Positions 38,135 to 47,054 are shown, numbered from the stretch's first letter. The stretch is 64,000 bases of DNA from Bog-473 sp963730785 (GCA_963730785.1 CAVSTF010000001.1:124001-188000), one strand, 5' to 3'. The notes: generated from the letters alone by a model not told the origin. Made by a program: numbers and translations.

Positions 38135-39109
38135 CTTCCTCTTTCGGAGGGAGACCGCGGACCTGCGGTTTCCGATGTACAACGTCGACTGGCCGCCGCC
38201 CTCCCGGGCGGCGCGCCTGTTGACGAAGACGGGTGGTTCGGACCCTCGACCCGAGCCGCCCTGGAAGCTTTCCAGCACTTGCGTGGCCTCCGGGTCAACG
38301 GCGTGTGTGACCAGTCCACCTGGAACACGCTGGTCGAGGCCGGTTTTCGCCTGGGCGATCGCTACCTGTACCGACGGGCCGAAATGCTCCGCGGCGACGA
38401 CGTGACCGAGCTCCAACTGCGCCTCTGCAGCCTGGGCTTCGACGCCGGGCGGGTGGACGGCATCTTCGGTGACCGCACCGGGGCCGCCCTGTCCGATTTC
38501 CAGCGCAACGCCGGCCTCCCGGTCGATGGATTAGCGGGCGGCGCCACCCTGCGTGAGCTCATCCGGTTGCAGAGCCGACACGATGCCCCCGAACTGGTCT
38601 CATCGGTGAGGGCTCGTGCCCTCCTGCGGGATGCGCCGCGCACCCTCTCGGGTCAACACGTGGCCATCGGCGAAATTGGCGGCCTGGGCAGCGTGAGTGG
38701 CGCCCTACGTCGACGCTTGGTGTCCGGTGGAACCCTGGTGACGGAGCTGCATCACCCGGACGACCTGACCCAGGCGCAGCAGGCCAACGAGTTGAGGGTT
38801 GATGTCTACCTCGGTCTGCGTCTCAATCCCTCAACCTCGGAGTGCCGCACGTCCTTCTGGTCCGGCCATCACGATGAATCTCAGGCGGGAAAGCTCCTGG
38901 CCGAGCTCATTCAGCACCGGGTCCCCGCCGCCCTCGGCGTGACCGACGGTGGAGCCCAGGGCATGCGGTTGCCTATCCTTCGGGAGACCCGGATGCCATC
39001 GGTCCTGGTAGAAGTGGGTCCGTCCCGGGTGGTGGTGGAACAGGCGGCCGCGCTGGCCGCGGCGCTGTCCGAGGCCCTCGGACTGTGGGCCGACGCTTCC
39101 TGGGACTAA
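38135..39109 (+). CDS. cwlM: CwlM-like protein: two peptidoglycan-binding repeats and degenerate amidase domain
   Basis: About 324 residues. Two PG_binding_1 repeats (DRGPAVSDVQRRLAAAL … DGWFGPSTRAALEAFQHLRG and DDVTELQLRLCSLGFDAGRV … DGIFGDRTGAALSDFQRNAG) are followed by an Amidase_3-like domain (LSGQHVAIGEIGGLGSVSG … VEVGPS). The zinc ligands of active amidases are gone: the DPGHGG turn reads GEIGGLGS and the second His motif reads VYLGLRLN. In Mycobacterium the gene in this position, cwlM, is also catalytically inactive and activates MurA. No ATG/GTG/TTG precedes the first repeat in frame, so the start is uncertain; an indel or a rare start codon close to 38135 is likely. Confidence 0.78.
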   Translation, partial: LPLSEGDRGPAVSDVQRRLAAALPGGAPVDEDGWFGPSTRAALEAFQHLRGLRVNGVCDQSTWNTLVEAGFRLGDRYLYRRAEMLRGDDVTELQLRLCSLGFDAGRVDGIFGDRTGAALSDFQRNAGLPVDGLAGGATLRELIRLQSRHDAPELVSSVRARALLRDAPRTLSGQHVAIGEIGGLGSVSGALRRRLVSGGTLVTELHHPDDLTQAQQANELRVDVYLGLRLNPSTSECRTSFWSGHHDESQAGKLLAELIQHRVPAALGVTDGGAQGMRLPILRETRMPSVLVEVGPSRVVVEQAAALAAALSEALGLWADASWD

Positions 39110-39154
39110 CGAGACGGTTGCGTGATCAAACCCTCAGCAACATGAACTAGGTAA

Positions 39155-39187
39155 CAATCCACAACGTCATGCACAGGTTGTGGATGA
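39155..39187. promoter_or_regulatory. DnaA-box-like pair between the cwlM-like gene and parB
   Basis: CAATCCACA (39155–39163, plus) and TCATCCACA (39179–39187, minus strand) face each other in the 111-bp convergent gap. A small hairpin AGTTGT-GTGA-ACAACT (39207–39222) overlaps the parB stop and may end both transcripts. Confidence 0.35.
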
Positions 39188-39220
39188 ACCTGAACGGTGT
39201 CTTGACAGTTGTGTGAACAA

Positions 39221-40174
39221 CTAGGCACCGCCGTCACCAACCATGGCCCGATAGATGCGCTCGAGGTCCTCCAGAGTGGCAAACTCAACCACGAGTCGAC
39301 CCCTCCGGTTCTGGATATCAACCTTCACCCGGGTGTTGAGGTAGGTGGACAGGAGATCTTCGAGCTCCAGCACCCCCGGTTCCGGCAGCTTTTTGATGGG
39401 TGACCTGCGGGTATTCGGTTCGGTAGTACCGGTGGTAGTACTGGGAGCAACCGGAGTTACGGGCTCATCGGGCACCGGTGCCGGCACCGGTACCTCGTGC
39501 ACGACCGGACCACCACGCACGACGTCTTCGACGGCCCGAACCGTCAACCCTTCAGCCACGATCCGTTCGACCAACTGCTCCTGCAGCGCCCGATCGGGGG
39601 TGCCCAACAGAGCCCGGGCGTGCCCGGCGGAGATGTTGCGCTCGGCCAGGGCCCGCTGCGCCCCGGACGGCAGCTGCAAGAGGCGCAGCGTGTTGGTCAC
39701 GGTGGCTCGGCCCTTACCCATGCGGGTGGCCACCTGCTCGTGGGTCAGGCCGAACTCATCAATCAGCTGCTGGTAGGCGGCGGCCTCTTCCAGCGCGTTG
39801 AGGTCTTCTCGGTGCAGGTTCTCGACCAGGGCCTGCTCGAGGCTGGCCACGTCGTTGGCCACCTGAACCAGGACCGGAATGGTCTGGAGGCCAGCTCGCC
39901 GAGCGGCCCGCCAGCGCCGCTCACCGGCAATGAGCTCGTAGATCTCCTCGTCACCCTCGACTTCTCGGACCAGGACCGGCTGGAGCAGGCCCACTTCCCG
40001 GATGGAGGCCGCCAGGGCCGACATCGACTCCTCGTCGAAGTGACTCCGGGGTTGATACGTGTTGGGCTGAATGTGCGAGATGGGAACGATCCTCAGGAGC
40101 GAGTCGGCCTCCCCCACCGCTTCGCTCGGAATGAGCGCACTCAGTCCCTTACCGAGTCCCGTGCGGCGCGCCAT
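39221..40174 (-). CDS. parB: Chromosome partitioning protein ParB
   Basis: 317 residues. CTP-binding motifs NTYQPRSHF and IAGERRWRAARRAG, ALVENLHREDLNALEEAAAY, helix-turn-helix EFGLTHEQVATRMGKGRATV, then a Pro/Thr-rich linker and the dimerisation domain (LEDLLSTYLNTRVKVDI). Binds the parS sites at 41335, 41558 and 41812 and slides as a CTP clamp. ATG 40174 has GGAGGTGA 4–11 nt upstream and lies 26 nt inside the parA end. Confidence 0.96.
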   Translation of the reverse strand: MARRTGLGKGLSALIPSEAVGEADSLLRIVPISHIQPNTYQPRSHFDEESMSALAASIREVGLLQPVLVREVEGDEEIYELIAGERRWRAARRAGLQTIPVLVQVANDVASLEQALVENLHREDLNALEEAAAYQQLIDEFGLTHEQVATRMGKGRATVTNTLRLLQLPSGAQRALAERNISAGHARALLGTPDRALQEQLVERIVAEGLTVRAVEDVVRGGPVVHEVPVPAPVPDEPVTPVAPSTTTGTTEPNTRRSPIKKLPEPGVLELEDLLSTYLNTRVKVDIQNRRGRLVVEFATLEDLERIYRAMVGDGGA

Positions 40175-41258
40175 TGCTCACCTCCTTGGCCAGCTCACGG
40201 TAGGCCACGGCCCCTCGTGATGTCGGATCGAACACTGTGATGGGCTGCCCAAACGAGGGAGCCTCGGACAAGCGGACGGTGCGTGGAATCACGCTCTTGC
40301 AGACCCGCTCGGGGAAATGGGTACGGACTTCGTTGGCCACATCGATCGAGAGCCGGGTTCGAGCATCGAACATGGTGAGCACAATGGTCGTCACTTCCAG
40401 GGTTTCGTTCAGGTTGGACGACACCAGATTGACGTTGCGCAGGAGCTGGCTCAATCCTTCCAGGGCGTAGTACTCACACTGGATCGGTACCAGGACCTCC
40501 CCCGCCGCGGCCAGGCCATTCACCGTGATCAGGCCCAAGGAAGGTGGGCAGTCGATGAGGATGAAATCAAAATCATCGATGACGGTGGCGACGGCCCGCT
40601 TGAGCTTGAGCTCACGACTGAAGGCCGGCACCAACTCAATCTCGATGCCGGCCAGGTCGATCGTGGCCGGGGCCACGAACAGGTTCTTTACGCTGGTGGG
40701 TTCGATGCAATCCTCCAGCGACTGATCCCGCATGATCACGTCGTACATCGACAATTCAAAGTTCCGGGCATCAATACCAAGCCCGGTGGTGGCGTTTCCC
40801 TGCGGATCTAGGTCGATGACCAAGACCCGGTAGCCCAGCTCGGCCAGAGCGGCGCCGAGGTTGACGGTCGTGGTGGTCTTGCCCACGCCACCCTTCTGAT
40901 TGGCGATGGCAATGACTCGAGGCAGCTCACGAGTGGTTGGCCGCTCCACTGGAACGAGCGCTTCGACCTCGGGAGCCAGGGCGGGAAGACGCATGACCGG
41001 TTCTTCCGGCTGATCTTCGGGTTTTATTTCGGGAACATCCATGACAACCTCCGGCTCTGCTGCCTCTCCCAACTCTTCAGTGGAAGGAGTTGGGGTGGGG
41101 GATTCGGGTGCTTCCGTTGGAGTGCTGGCTACCGTGACAGGAACTTCGGGAACAGGGTCGTCCAGCTCAACGGCTTCGATAGAGGCAGTGGGGGAGGGTT
41201 CTACCCCCGGGTCTGGGATCGGGGAATCATCCTCCCGATCCCTGCGGCGGATGCGCAT
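40149..41258 (-). CDS. parA: Chromosome partitioning ATPase ParA with acidic N-terminal extension
   Basis: 369 residues. The deviant Walker A IANQKGGVGKTTTTVNLGAA begins at residue ~118, followed by VIDLDPQGNATTGLG, FILIDCPPSLGLITVNGL and a C-terminal SIPRTVRLSEAPSFGQPI-type block. The first ~110 residues are an added, Pro/Glu/Thr-rich, low-complexity segment beginning MRIRRRDREDD, absent from the ~270-residue minimal ParA. It forms DNA-bound gradients that move ParB–parS. Confidence 0.95.
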   Translation of the reverse strand: MRIRRRDREDDSPIPDPGVEPSPTASIEAVELDDPVPEVPVTVASTPTEAPESPTPTPSTEELGEAAEPEVVMDVPEIKPEDQPEEPVMRLPALAPEVEALVPVERPTTRELPRVIAIANQKGGVGKTTTTVNLGAALAELGYRVLVIDLDPQGNATTGLGIDARNFELSMYDVIMRDQSLEDCIEPTSVKNLFVAPATIDLAGIEIELVPAFSRELKLKRAVATVIDDFDFILIDCPPSLGLITVNGLAAAGEVLVPIQCEYYALEGLSQLLRNVNLVSSNLNETLEVTTIVLTMFDARTRLSIDVANEVRTHFPERVCKSVIPRTVRLSEAPSFGQPITVFDPTSRGAVAYRELAKEVSNGAPHGTR

Positions 41259-41334
41259 CAGCCAATTTCTCCCTTAAGCCGAAGCACGGCGCCTATCCTG
41301 GCCCGCCCGCTATCCCAGGTCAAGACTCTAAACC

Positions 41335-41350
41335 TGTTTCACGTGAAACA
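41335..41350. promoter_or_regulatory. parS site 1
   Basis: TGTTTCACGTGAAACA, an exact match to the bacterial 16-bp parS consensus, 77 nt upstream of parA. Confidence 0.95.
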
Positions 41351-41557
41351 TCGGGGCCAATCCGGCCGGAATCGGCCAGGAATCCCCAATTCCGGGCACC
41401 AGGGCCAGATTTGCGGTGATTCTGGGATTTCTCTTCATCCCCCAATAACTTCAAGGCGGACCCCCCGGATTATCGGGCCGGGCCTTCCCGACACTCAGCT
41501 CGGGGCCTCTCTGGGCTAATCCAAGGAAGTCGAACGAGAGACCTGGCGACCTTCGCT

Positions 41558-41573
41558 TGTTTCACGTGAAACA
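41558..41573. promoter_or_regulatory. parS site 2
   Basis: TGTTTCACGTGAAACA, exact consensus palindrome. Confidence 0.95.
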
Positions 41574-41811
41574 CTCCGGTCTCTTAAGGGGTCAGCACAG
41601 ATCGTCTGATGGGATGCTCGGGACTGTCGGCCAATCCATCGGTCCAGTCAGACGTGCAGGCGAAATTTCAGGCGGGGGATTAACGGTGGCGGGTGCGGCC
41701 ATTCAGCAACAGCGATCCATCCCGGATCCGCGAAGGCAGTTTTATGTCCAGCCGAGGGACCGGCTCGCTCCCGAACTCCGAGCCCTGGCTCGGCTCAGAC
41801 ATCCTCTGGGC

Positions 41812-41827
41812 TGTTTCACGTGAAACA
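41812..41827. promoter_or_regulatory. parS site 3
   Basis: TGTTTCACGTGAAACA, exact consensus palindrome, 21 nt before the rsmG 3' end. Confidence 0.95.
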
Positions 41828-41847
41828 TCCGTCCCGGCAAGCCCGGC

Positions 41848-42519
41848 TCAGAAAAGCGGGTTCTTGGCCGGGACCCCGTTGCGCCGGGGGTACCGATCCG
41901 GGCAAAGTTCCCGTTGGCGGAGGACTTCATACCCGTATTGCTCTCGAACTGATTCCAATGGCTCCAAACCCACCTGAGCGAGCCCTGGAGCCTCCCAACG
42001 AATCGCCGCCCCCGTGTTCCGGGCGATTGATTCTGGAGGCTCTGAGACGATTACAAAGCCCCCAATTTTTAGGAAAGGTGCGGCACATTCGGCCACCACG
42101 GCCGGGGGTCCAAACGACCGGACCACCACGCCATCGAAGTGCCCGCGGAGTTCGGAATCCCGACCCGCCACTTCGGCCCGTTCCGTGATGACGGTCACCC
42201 GGTCATCCAGGGCGCAGCGGGTGACGGCTTGGCGGAGAAAGGCCGTGCGTCGCACCGCGGCATCGAGGAGCACCATCGAACAGGTGGGCCACATCACGGC
42301 CAGGACCAATCCGGGCAGTCCGCCGCCTGATCCCAGATCGAGGATGCGGACCGCATCGTTGGTAGCGGGGGAGTGGCGTCGGGCCAGCGTCACGAAGCCT
42401 TCAGCATGCTGGATGTGGGTCTCAACCGGTCCGGGGCCGAGAAAGCCAAACTCCCGGGCCTCGTTCAGAACCTCATGGAGGACTGGGGGCACCTGGCCCC
42501 CCGGTTCGGTGTCAGGCAC
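41848..42519 (-). CDS. rsmG: 16S rRNA (guanine527-N7)-methyltransferase RsmG
   Basis: 223 residues. SAM site ILDLGSGGGLPGLVLA, LLDAAVRRTAFLRQAV, and VVRSFGPPAVVAECAAPFLK. Methylates G527 of 16S rRNA. GTG 42519; it follows jag by 11 nt in the rpmH–rnpA–yidD–yidC–jag–rsmG order typical of actinobacteria. Confidence 0.95.
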   Translation of the reverse strand: MPDTEPGGQVPPVLHEVLNEAREFGFLGPGPVETHIQHAEGFVTLARRHSPATNDAVRILDLGSGGGLPGLVLAVMWPTCSMVLLDAAVRRTAFLRQAVTRCALDDRVTVITERAEVAGRDSELRGHFDGVVVRSFGPPAVVAECAAPFLKIGGFVIVSEPPESIARNTGAAIRWEAPGLAQVGLEPLESVREQYGYEVLRQRELCPDRYPRRNGVPAKNPLF

Positions 42520-42530
42520 CGACAGGCTGT

Positions 42531-43523
42531 TCAGCCAGCAGGAGCGATGACGATGTGGCGATTGGGGTCTTCACCCTCGGAGCGGGTGACCACGCCATCA
42601 ATCTCATTCACCGCATCGTGCACGGACTTGCGGTCGGCTGGGCTCATGGGCTCCAGCGCCTTTTCCTGGCCCGAGGCGATGACTTCTTCGGCGATCTGGG
42701 TGCTGAAGCGCTTCAAAGCCGCCGAGCGCTTCTCACGGTAACCAGCCACGTCGACCAGGATCCGATCGGTGCGTGACGGGCATTGGCGCTGCACGACGGC
42801 CCGGGTCAGGTCCTGCAGTGCGCTCAGCGTTGAGCCGCGGGGGCCTACCAACAGGCCAAGTTCTTCACCCATGGCGGCAATCTCGACCGTGTCCTCGTCT
42901 AGCAGGCGGGTCTCGACCGTGGCTTCTACGCCGTATTCGGCCAGCAGGCCCACCAAGAAGGCGCGACCGACTTCGCCCTGCTCCTCAAGTGTCATTCCCT
43001 CGGCCATGGCCACAGTCTCCTTCGTTTCCCTATTGCGCTGCACGTTCCGTTCAGGCGATCCGCCGCCATTGCCATTTTCCCGCACCGAAGCGCCATTGGC
43101 ACTTCCGTTGGCTGCACTCTGGCTCCGGTTCCGGCGCCGACGAGCTGAGCGACTGGTGCCAGTTCCCGTTCCCGTGCCGGCTCCGCCAGCAGCCGACCCG
43201 TTGGTGCGGGCTTCACCCGCTGGGGCGTCCTCTACGGCTGTGCGTGTGCCGCTGCGGGGCGCCGACTGGCGGTTACCCCCACCCTGGCCCTGTTCCCGCT
43301 TACCGCTGCGATTACGGTCCCTGGAGCGCTCACGCTTGGGACGTGGTCCAACGGGCCGTACGCGCGCCCGGACACGGGCCTCGCCGCGCATCCGACCGAA
43401 GAGGCCGGGCTTGGGCTCGGTGACCACAATGACTTCAGCGTCGCTGACCGTGACTCCCAGTTGATCCAATGCCAATTCGGTCGCTTCTTGCACTGTCTTT
43501 CCAGCAAACTCAACCCACTCCAC
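42531..43523 (-). CDS. jag: Jag/KhpB RNA-binding protein with long charged linker
   Basis: 330 residues. Jag_N domain MEWVEFAGKTVQEATELALD, a ~120-residue Arg/Gly/Asn/Ser-rich disordered linker, KH domain around LLVGPRGSTLSALQDLTRAV and R3H motif EPMSPADRKSVHDAVNEI. Mycobacterial orthologues lack such a long linker as far as I recall. Cytoplasmic RNA-binding partner of YidC-region genes, linked to cell envelope control in other bacteria. Confidence 0.93.
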   Translation of the reverse strand: MEWVEFAGKTVQEATELALDQLGVTVSDAEVIVVTEPKPGLFGRMRGEARVRARVRPVGPRPKRERSRDRNRSGKREQGQGGGNRQSAPRSGTRTAVEDAPAGEARTNGSAAGGAGTGTGTGTSRSARRRRNRSQSAANGSANGASVRENGNGGGSPERNVQRNRETKETVAMAEGMTLEEQGEVGRAFLVGLLAEYGVEATVETRLLDEDTVEIAAMGEELGLLVGPRGSTLSALQDLTRAVVQRQCPSRTDRILVDVAGYREKRSAALKRFSTQIAEEVIASGQEKALEPMSPADRKSVHDAVNEIDGVVTRSEGEDPNRHIVIAPAG

Positions 43524-43526
43524 GCT

Positions 43527-44645
43527 CTATCGAGCCTTTCTTGCCTTCTTGGAGCGTGAACGCGGGTGCTCTTTGGCCGGTTGCGTCTGCTCGGACTCGT
43601 CCCCAGGGCTGGTGCGCTTCCCATTGGACCCGTTAGTTGTCTTACGCGGCACCGGTGTGCGGGCCGCGTTCTTGGTGCCGTCCTTCGGCAGCGCCTTGGG
43701 CGCCGCCTTGCCGTTCCCGTTTCCGTTCCCATTGCCGTTGTTAGACGACTTGGGAGATACGACCGGCGGCGCCTTGGTGGTGCCACCAATCTCGCGTTCC
43801 TGGGCCACCGGCGTCACCATGCCGGTTCGGAACATCAGCTCTTGCGTGCCGATTCGCATGGCCGAAGACACGACCATGTAAATCGTTGCTCCCGCCGGCA
43901 CTCTCAGGTAAATGAGACCGAAGATAAGCGGGAAAAACTTCTGCATTGTTTGCATCTGTGGATTTGCCTGAGCAGCCTGCGGATTGCGGCTATTCATCTG
44001 CTTCATTTGGAAGTATTGGAAGAAGATCGCAATACCAATAAGAGCCAAATAGGGGATGGTAAGAAGTGCCTGGTCAGTGCCGTGATGGGTGAACGGAGCG
44101 GACGACAAATCCATACCAAATGGGCCCTTCATTTGGCCCTTGGCGAGAACTAAGTTGTGGTAAAGCTTCGATGCATGCGGGATGTATCTTGGCGTTGAAT
44201 GAACCGTGATGATGTGGTTTTTTACGGTGCTGGTGGTGTAGGAAAGCCCGCGAATCAATGAGTACAAAATGATCAGGAATGGCATCTGCAAAAGGCTGGG
44301 CAGGCAGGCCCCAAACGGGCTGGTCCCATTCTCCTTGTACAGCTTCATCATTTCCTGATTGAGCTGCTCGCGGTTCTCCGGACCCTTGTACTTGGCCTGG
44401 AGCTTCTTCATCTCGGGCTGCAGGCGCTGCATGGCGATCATCGACTTGGTGCTCTTGATCGTGATGGGCGTCAGCACCACCATGATCAGGATGGTCAAGC
44501 CGGCGATGGCAACGGCGTAGTTGGGGATAACCGAGTAGATGCCGGCCAACACCCAGCCGAAGAGCAGGAAGATCGGGTGGAAGATCTCCCCAATCGACTT
44601 GAACAGGGCGTTTTCAGCGATCACGGTGGACACGGTACTGGTCAC
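43527..44645 (-). CDS. yidC: Membrane protein insertase YidC
   Basis: 372 residues, Gram-positive/actinobacterial form without a large periplasmic domain. Five membrane segments: about 20–40, IAGLTILIMVVLTPITIKST, PSLLQMPFLIILYSLIRGLS, ALLTIPYLALIGIAIFFQYF and FFPLIFGLIYLRVPAGATIY. QRLQPEMKKLQAKYKGPENR is the cytoplasmic hairpin. The C-terminal ~85 residues are Asn/Gly/Lys-rich and basic, as in ribosome-binding YidC tails. Overlaps yidD (ATGA). Confidence 0.95.
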   Translation of the reverse strand: MTSTVSTVIAENALFKSIGEIFHPIFLLFGWVLAGIYSVIPNYAVAIAGLTILIMVVLTPITIKSTKSMIAMQRLQPEMKKLQAKYKGPENREQLNQEMMKLYKENGTSPFGACLPSLLQMPFLIILYSLIRGLSYTTSTVKNHIITVHSTPRYIPHASKLYHNLVLAKGQMKGPFGMDLSSAPFTHHGTDQALLTIPYLALIGIAIFFQYFQMKQMNSRNPQAAQANPQMQTMQKFFPLIFGLIYLRVPAGATIYMVVSSAMRIGTQELMFRTGMVTPVAQEREIGGTTKAPPVVSPKSSNNGNGNGNGNGKAAPKALPKDGTKNAARTPVPRKTTNGSNGKRTSPGDESEQTQPAKEHPRSRSKKARKAR

Positions 44646-44935
44646 CTGGCTTGCACCACCTTCATGGAGTGCTCATGCCCGGCATGGGCATCTTGACGAA
44701 GGGGCACCAGGTCGACGCCGTGCTTACCAAAGGGACGGCAACGGACCAGGCGACGGGCGGTAAGGGTGAAGCCGCGGCCAAATCCATGTTCGGTGAAGGC
44801 CTCAACGGCGTAATTCGAGCAGCTGGGATAGAAGCGGCAGGGTGACACCCTCCCGGCCGAGGCTGCTTGATACGCCTTCAGCACCCCAATTGCCCCTCTG
44901 GCCAGGAAGTTCGGCCGTGTGGTCTCTTTGTTCAT
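44642..44935 (-). CDS. yidD: Membrane protein insertion efficiency factor YidD
   Basis: 97 residues. CRFYPSCSNYAVEAFTEHG and RRLVRCRPFGKHGVDLVP are the family signatures with three conserved Cys. Overlaps rnpA upstream and yidC downstream by 4 nt. Confidence 0.95.
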   Translation of the reverse strand: MNKETTRPNFLARGAIGVLKAYQAASAGRVSPCRFYPSCSNYAVEAFTEHGFGRGFTLTARRLVRCRPFGKHGVDLVPLRQDAHAGHEHSMKVVQAR

Positions 44936-45294
44936 GCTGCCACCTGTCCCGATCGACCGGCTCGCTGCAGTGCGTCTTTGACCGAGGCGGCGAAGCTGGC
45001 CGGGTCACTGGCCACCCACCGGGGGTCGACCCGCAGCAGGTAGGCACCCTTGGGGAGGCTTTCGGCCACCGATTCGGCCGAAGCCCGCATGCGGCGGCGA
45101 AGGGTATTCCGGGTCACCGCGTTGCCACAGCGCTTGCTAATTGCGTAGCCCACCTGGGGAAATACACCAATTTCAGCAGCTGAAGCCGGGACGAAACTGG
45201 CGCGGACAGGTCCACTGCTGGCCTTGGCGCGAGTGCGCTGGAGTTGGCCGAAGGTGGTTTGCGTCTGGATCCTTCCGACCTTGCGGGCGGGCAC
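44932..45294 (-). CDS. rnpA: Ribonuclease P protein component
   Basis: 120 residues. RASFVPASAAEIGVFPQVG and the RNR motif in KRCGNAVTRNTLRRRMRA. GTG 45294 follows the rpmH stop by 7 nt. Protein cofactor of RNase P in tRNA 5' processing. Confidence 0.95.
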   Translation of the reverse strand: MPARKVGRIQTQTTFGQLQRTRAKASSGPVRASFVPASAAEIGVFPQVGYAISKRCGNAVTRNTLRRRMRASAESVAESLPKGAYLLRVDPRWVASDPASFAASVKDALQRAGRSGQVAA

Positions 45295-45301
45295 GATCAG
45301 A

Positions 45302-45436
45302 TCAGACGGTCAGGCGGTGACGGCCCTTGAGCCGGCGCGACTTCAGGATGGACCGACCGGCCCTCGTCGACATGCGCTTGCGGAAGCCGTGGGTCTTGGC
45401 TCGCTTGCGAGTATTTGGTTGATAGGTGCGCTTCAC
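45302..45436 (-). CDS. rpmH: 50S ribosomal protein bL34
   Basis: 44 residues read from the sequence: starts KRTYQPNTRKRAKTHGFR after the initiator and ends SRRLKGRHRLTV, a complete and typical bL34. GTG 45434–45436 (minus) with AAAGG ~11 nt upstream. First gene of the leftward operon, divergent from dnaA. Confidence 0.96.
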   Translation of the reverse strand: MKRTYQPNTRKRAKTHGFRKRMSTRAGRSILKSRRLKGRHRLTV

Positions 45437-45680
45437 GTCAATTCAGCCTTTCGCCACGCTGGCACGGCCGTTAGCCGGGCGCCGCAGAGTTGGTACCACT
45501 ACCTGGGGTGTTGCCCTCCGGCAACCACGCAGTGGCGTGGATGCCATGTTAGGCGCGATTTGCCAATGCCCACTAGTCGGCCGATGTGGGACGGTGTACC
45601 TTCATCTAATTACCCGCACCGAGGAACGTTCCGACCAGTCCAGGACGCCGAGGACGGAGGAAGGGCTATCGGTCGGCGCG

Positions 45681-47054
45681 GTGGATCAAGCAGTGGAACT
45701 GTGGACAAAGTGCTCCCTCTCGCTGCGCGAGCAGGTTTCGGAGACCACGTGGCAGCTCTGGCTGTCGGGCCTCGAGCCGGTTGATTTCGCCGATGGGGTC
45801 TTCGTGCTGTCCGTCCCCAATGGCCTGATCCGGGAACGGGTTGAGACTCGATACCTCCCCATGATCGAAGACATCCTGGCCACCGAGGTGGGCCAGCCCG
45901 TCCACACCCGCCTCGAGGTGCATGAGCGCGAAGAGGTGGTCGAAGAGATCCTGGGAGCCCCCATCGCGGTGGCCGCTCCGGTCGAACCAGCCAAGTCGTC
46001 CAATGGGGTAGGTCGGGAATCCCCAGCGGTGCAGCTGGACCCCAAGTTCAACTTCGAGACCTTCGTGGCCGCCTCCTCCAACCGCCTCGCCCACGCGGCA
46101 GCCCAGGCGGTGGCTGAAAACCCTGGTAGATCGTACAATCCGCTCTTTATTTACGGCGACAGCGGCCTGGGGAAAACCCACCTGCTCCACGCCATCGGGA
46201 ACTATGTCGCCGAGAACTTCAGCCGGCGCAAGATCCTCTACGTCACCACCGAGACGTTCATGAATGACTTCGTGGACTCGCTCCGAACCTCCACCACCTT
46301 GGCCTTCAAGCGCCGCTATCGGGAATGCGACGTACTCCTGATTGACGATGTCCAGTTCATGGAGAACAAAGAAGGACTCCAGGAGGAGTTCTTCCACACC
46401 TACAACGACCTCAAGGGCGCCTCCAAGCAGATCGTGCTCACCTCCGATCGGCCGCCCAAGTCGATCGAGACGCTGGAGGACCGGCTCCGCAGCCGCTTCC
46501 TCTCCGGTCTCATTACCGAAATTGACCCGCCCGACCTCGAAACCCGCTTGGCCATCCTCCGCTCCAAGTCGGTCAGTGAGCACCACGAGGTGCCCGACGA
46601 CGTCCTCGAGTTCATCGCCACCCACGTAAAGAACAACATTCGAGAGCTCGAAGGGGCCCTGACCCGAATTTGTGCCTTTGCCAAGCTGAATAAGGAGCCC
46701 ATCACCTTGGCCCAGGCCGAGCGGGTGCTCTCCGACATTGTCCTGGCCGGAGAACCTCGACGAATTACGCCCCAAATCATCCTTGAAGCGACATCGGCCA
46801 GCTATGGATTCAGTATCGAGGCCATTTGCGGACCCAGCCGGACCCGGCCCCTGGTCACGGCTCGCCAGGTGGGGATGTACCTGACCCGCGAGCTCACTGA
46901 CTACAGCTATCCCGCCATCGCCCGGGTCTTCGGCAACCGCGACCACACCACCGTCATCCACGCCGTGGACAAGATCTCAGGCCAGATGCAGGAGCGGCGG
47001 CAGATCTACGAACAAGTCACCGAGTTGATCCAGCAGATCCGGTCCGGTTCATGA
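45681..47054 (+). CDS. dnaA: Chromosomal replication initiator DnaA
   Basis: 457 residues from GTG 45681. Domain I ELWTKCSLSLREQVSETTWQ, a very short domain II (~30 residues), AAA+ domain with Walker A GDSGLGKTHLLHAI and Walker B DVLLIDDVQFME, sensor II region, and domain IV with the DNA-binding signature FGNRDHTTVIHAVDKI. Start uncertain by a few codons: GGAGGAAGGG lies 17–26 nt upstream. The 244-bp gap to rpmH holds both promoters; I see TACCTT near 45598 as a possible -10. Confidence 0.97.
   Translation: MDQAVELWTKCSLSLREQVSETTWQLWLSGLEPVDFADGVFVLSVPNGLIRERVETRYLPMIEDILATEVGQPVHTRLEVHEREEVVEEILGAPIAVAAPVEPAKSSNGVGRESPAVQLDPKFNFETFVAASSNRLAHAAAQAVAENPGRSYNPLFIYGDSGLGKTHLLHAIGNYVAENFSRRKILYVTTETFMNDFVDSLRTSTTLAFKRRYRECDVLLIDDVQFMENKEGLQEEFFHTYNDLKGASKQIVLTSDRPPKSIETLEDRLRSRFLSGLITEIDPPDLETRLAILRSKSVSEHHEVPDDVLEFIATHVKNNIRELEGALTRICAFAKLNKEPITLAQAERVLSDIVLAGEPRRITPQIILEATSASYGFSIEAICGPSRTRPLVTARQVGMYLTRELTDYSYPAIARVFGNRDHTTVIHAVDKISGQMQERRQIYEQVTELIQQIRSGS

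Larger units (their letters stand above)
41259..41847. other. Gene-free region between parA and rsmG holding the parS cluster
   Basis: 589 bp with no convincing gene; short open frames here lack family features and cross the parS sites. It contains the parA promoter, the three parS sites and no other repeat that I can see. Confidence 0.7.

Noticed and set aside
38175..38405. ATG 38175 as the start of the CwlM-like gene
   Set aside because: It opens a different frame without peptidoglycan-binding repeat features; the repeats are read in the frame beginning near 38135.
41557..41823. Small genes in the parA–rsmG gap
   Set aside because: Their frames run through exact parS palindromes, lack ribosome sites and have no recognisable features.
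45666..46961. Long open frame antisense to dnaA
   Set aside because: Shadow of the strong codon bias of a GC-rich gene; the translation has no family features and dnaA is certain on the other strand.
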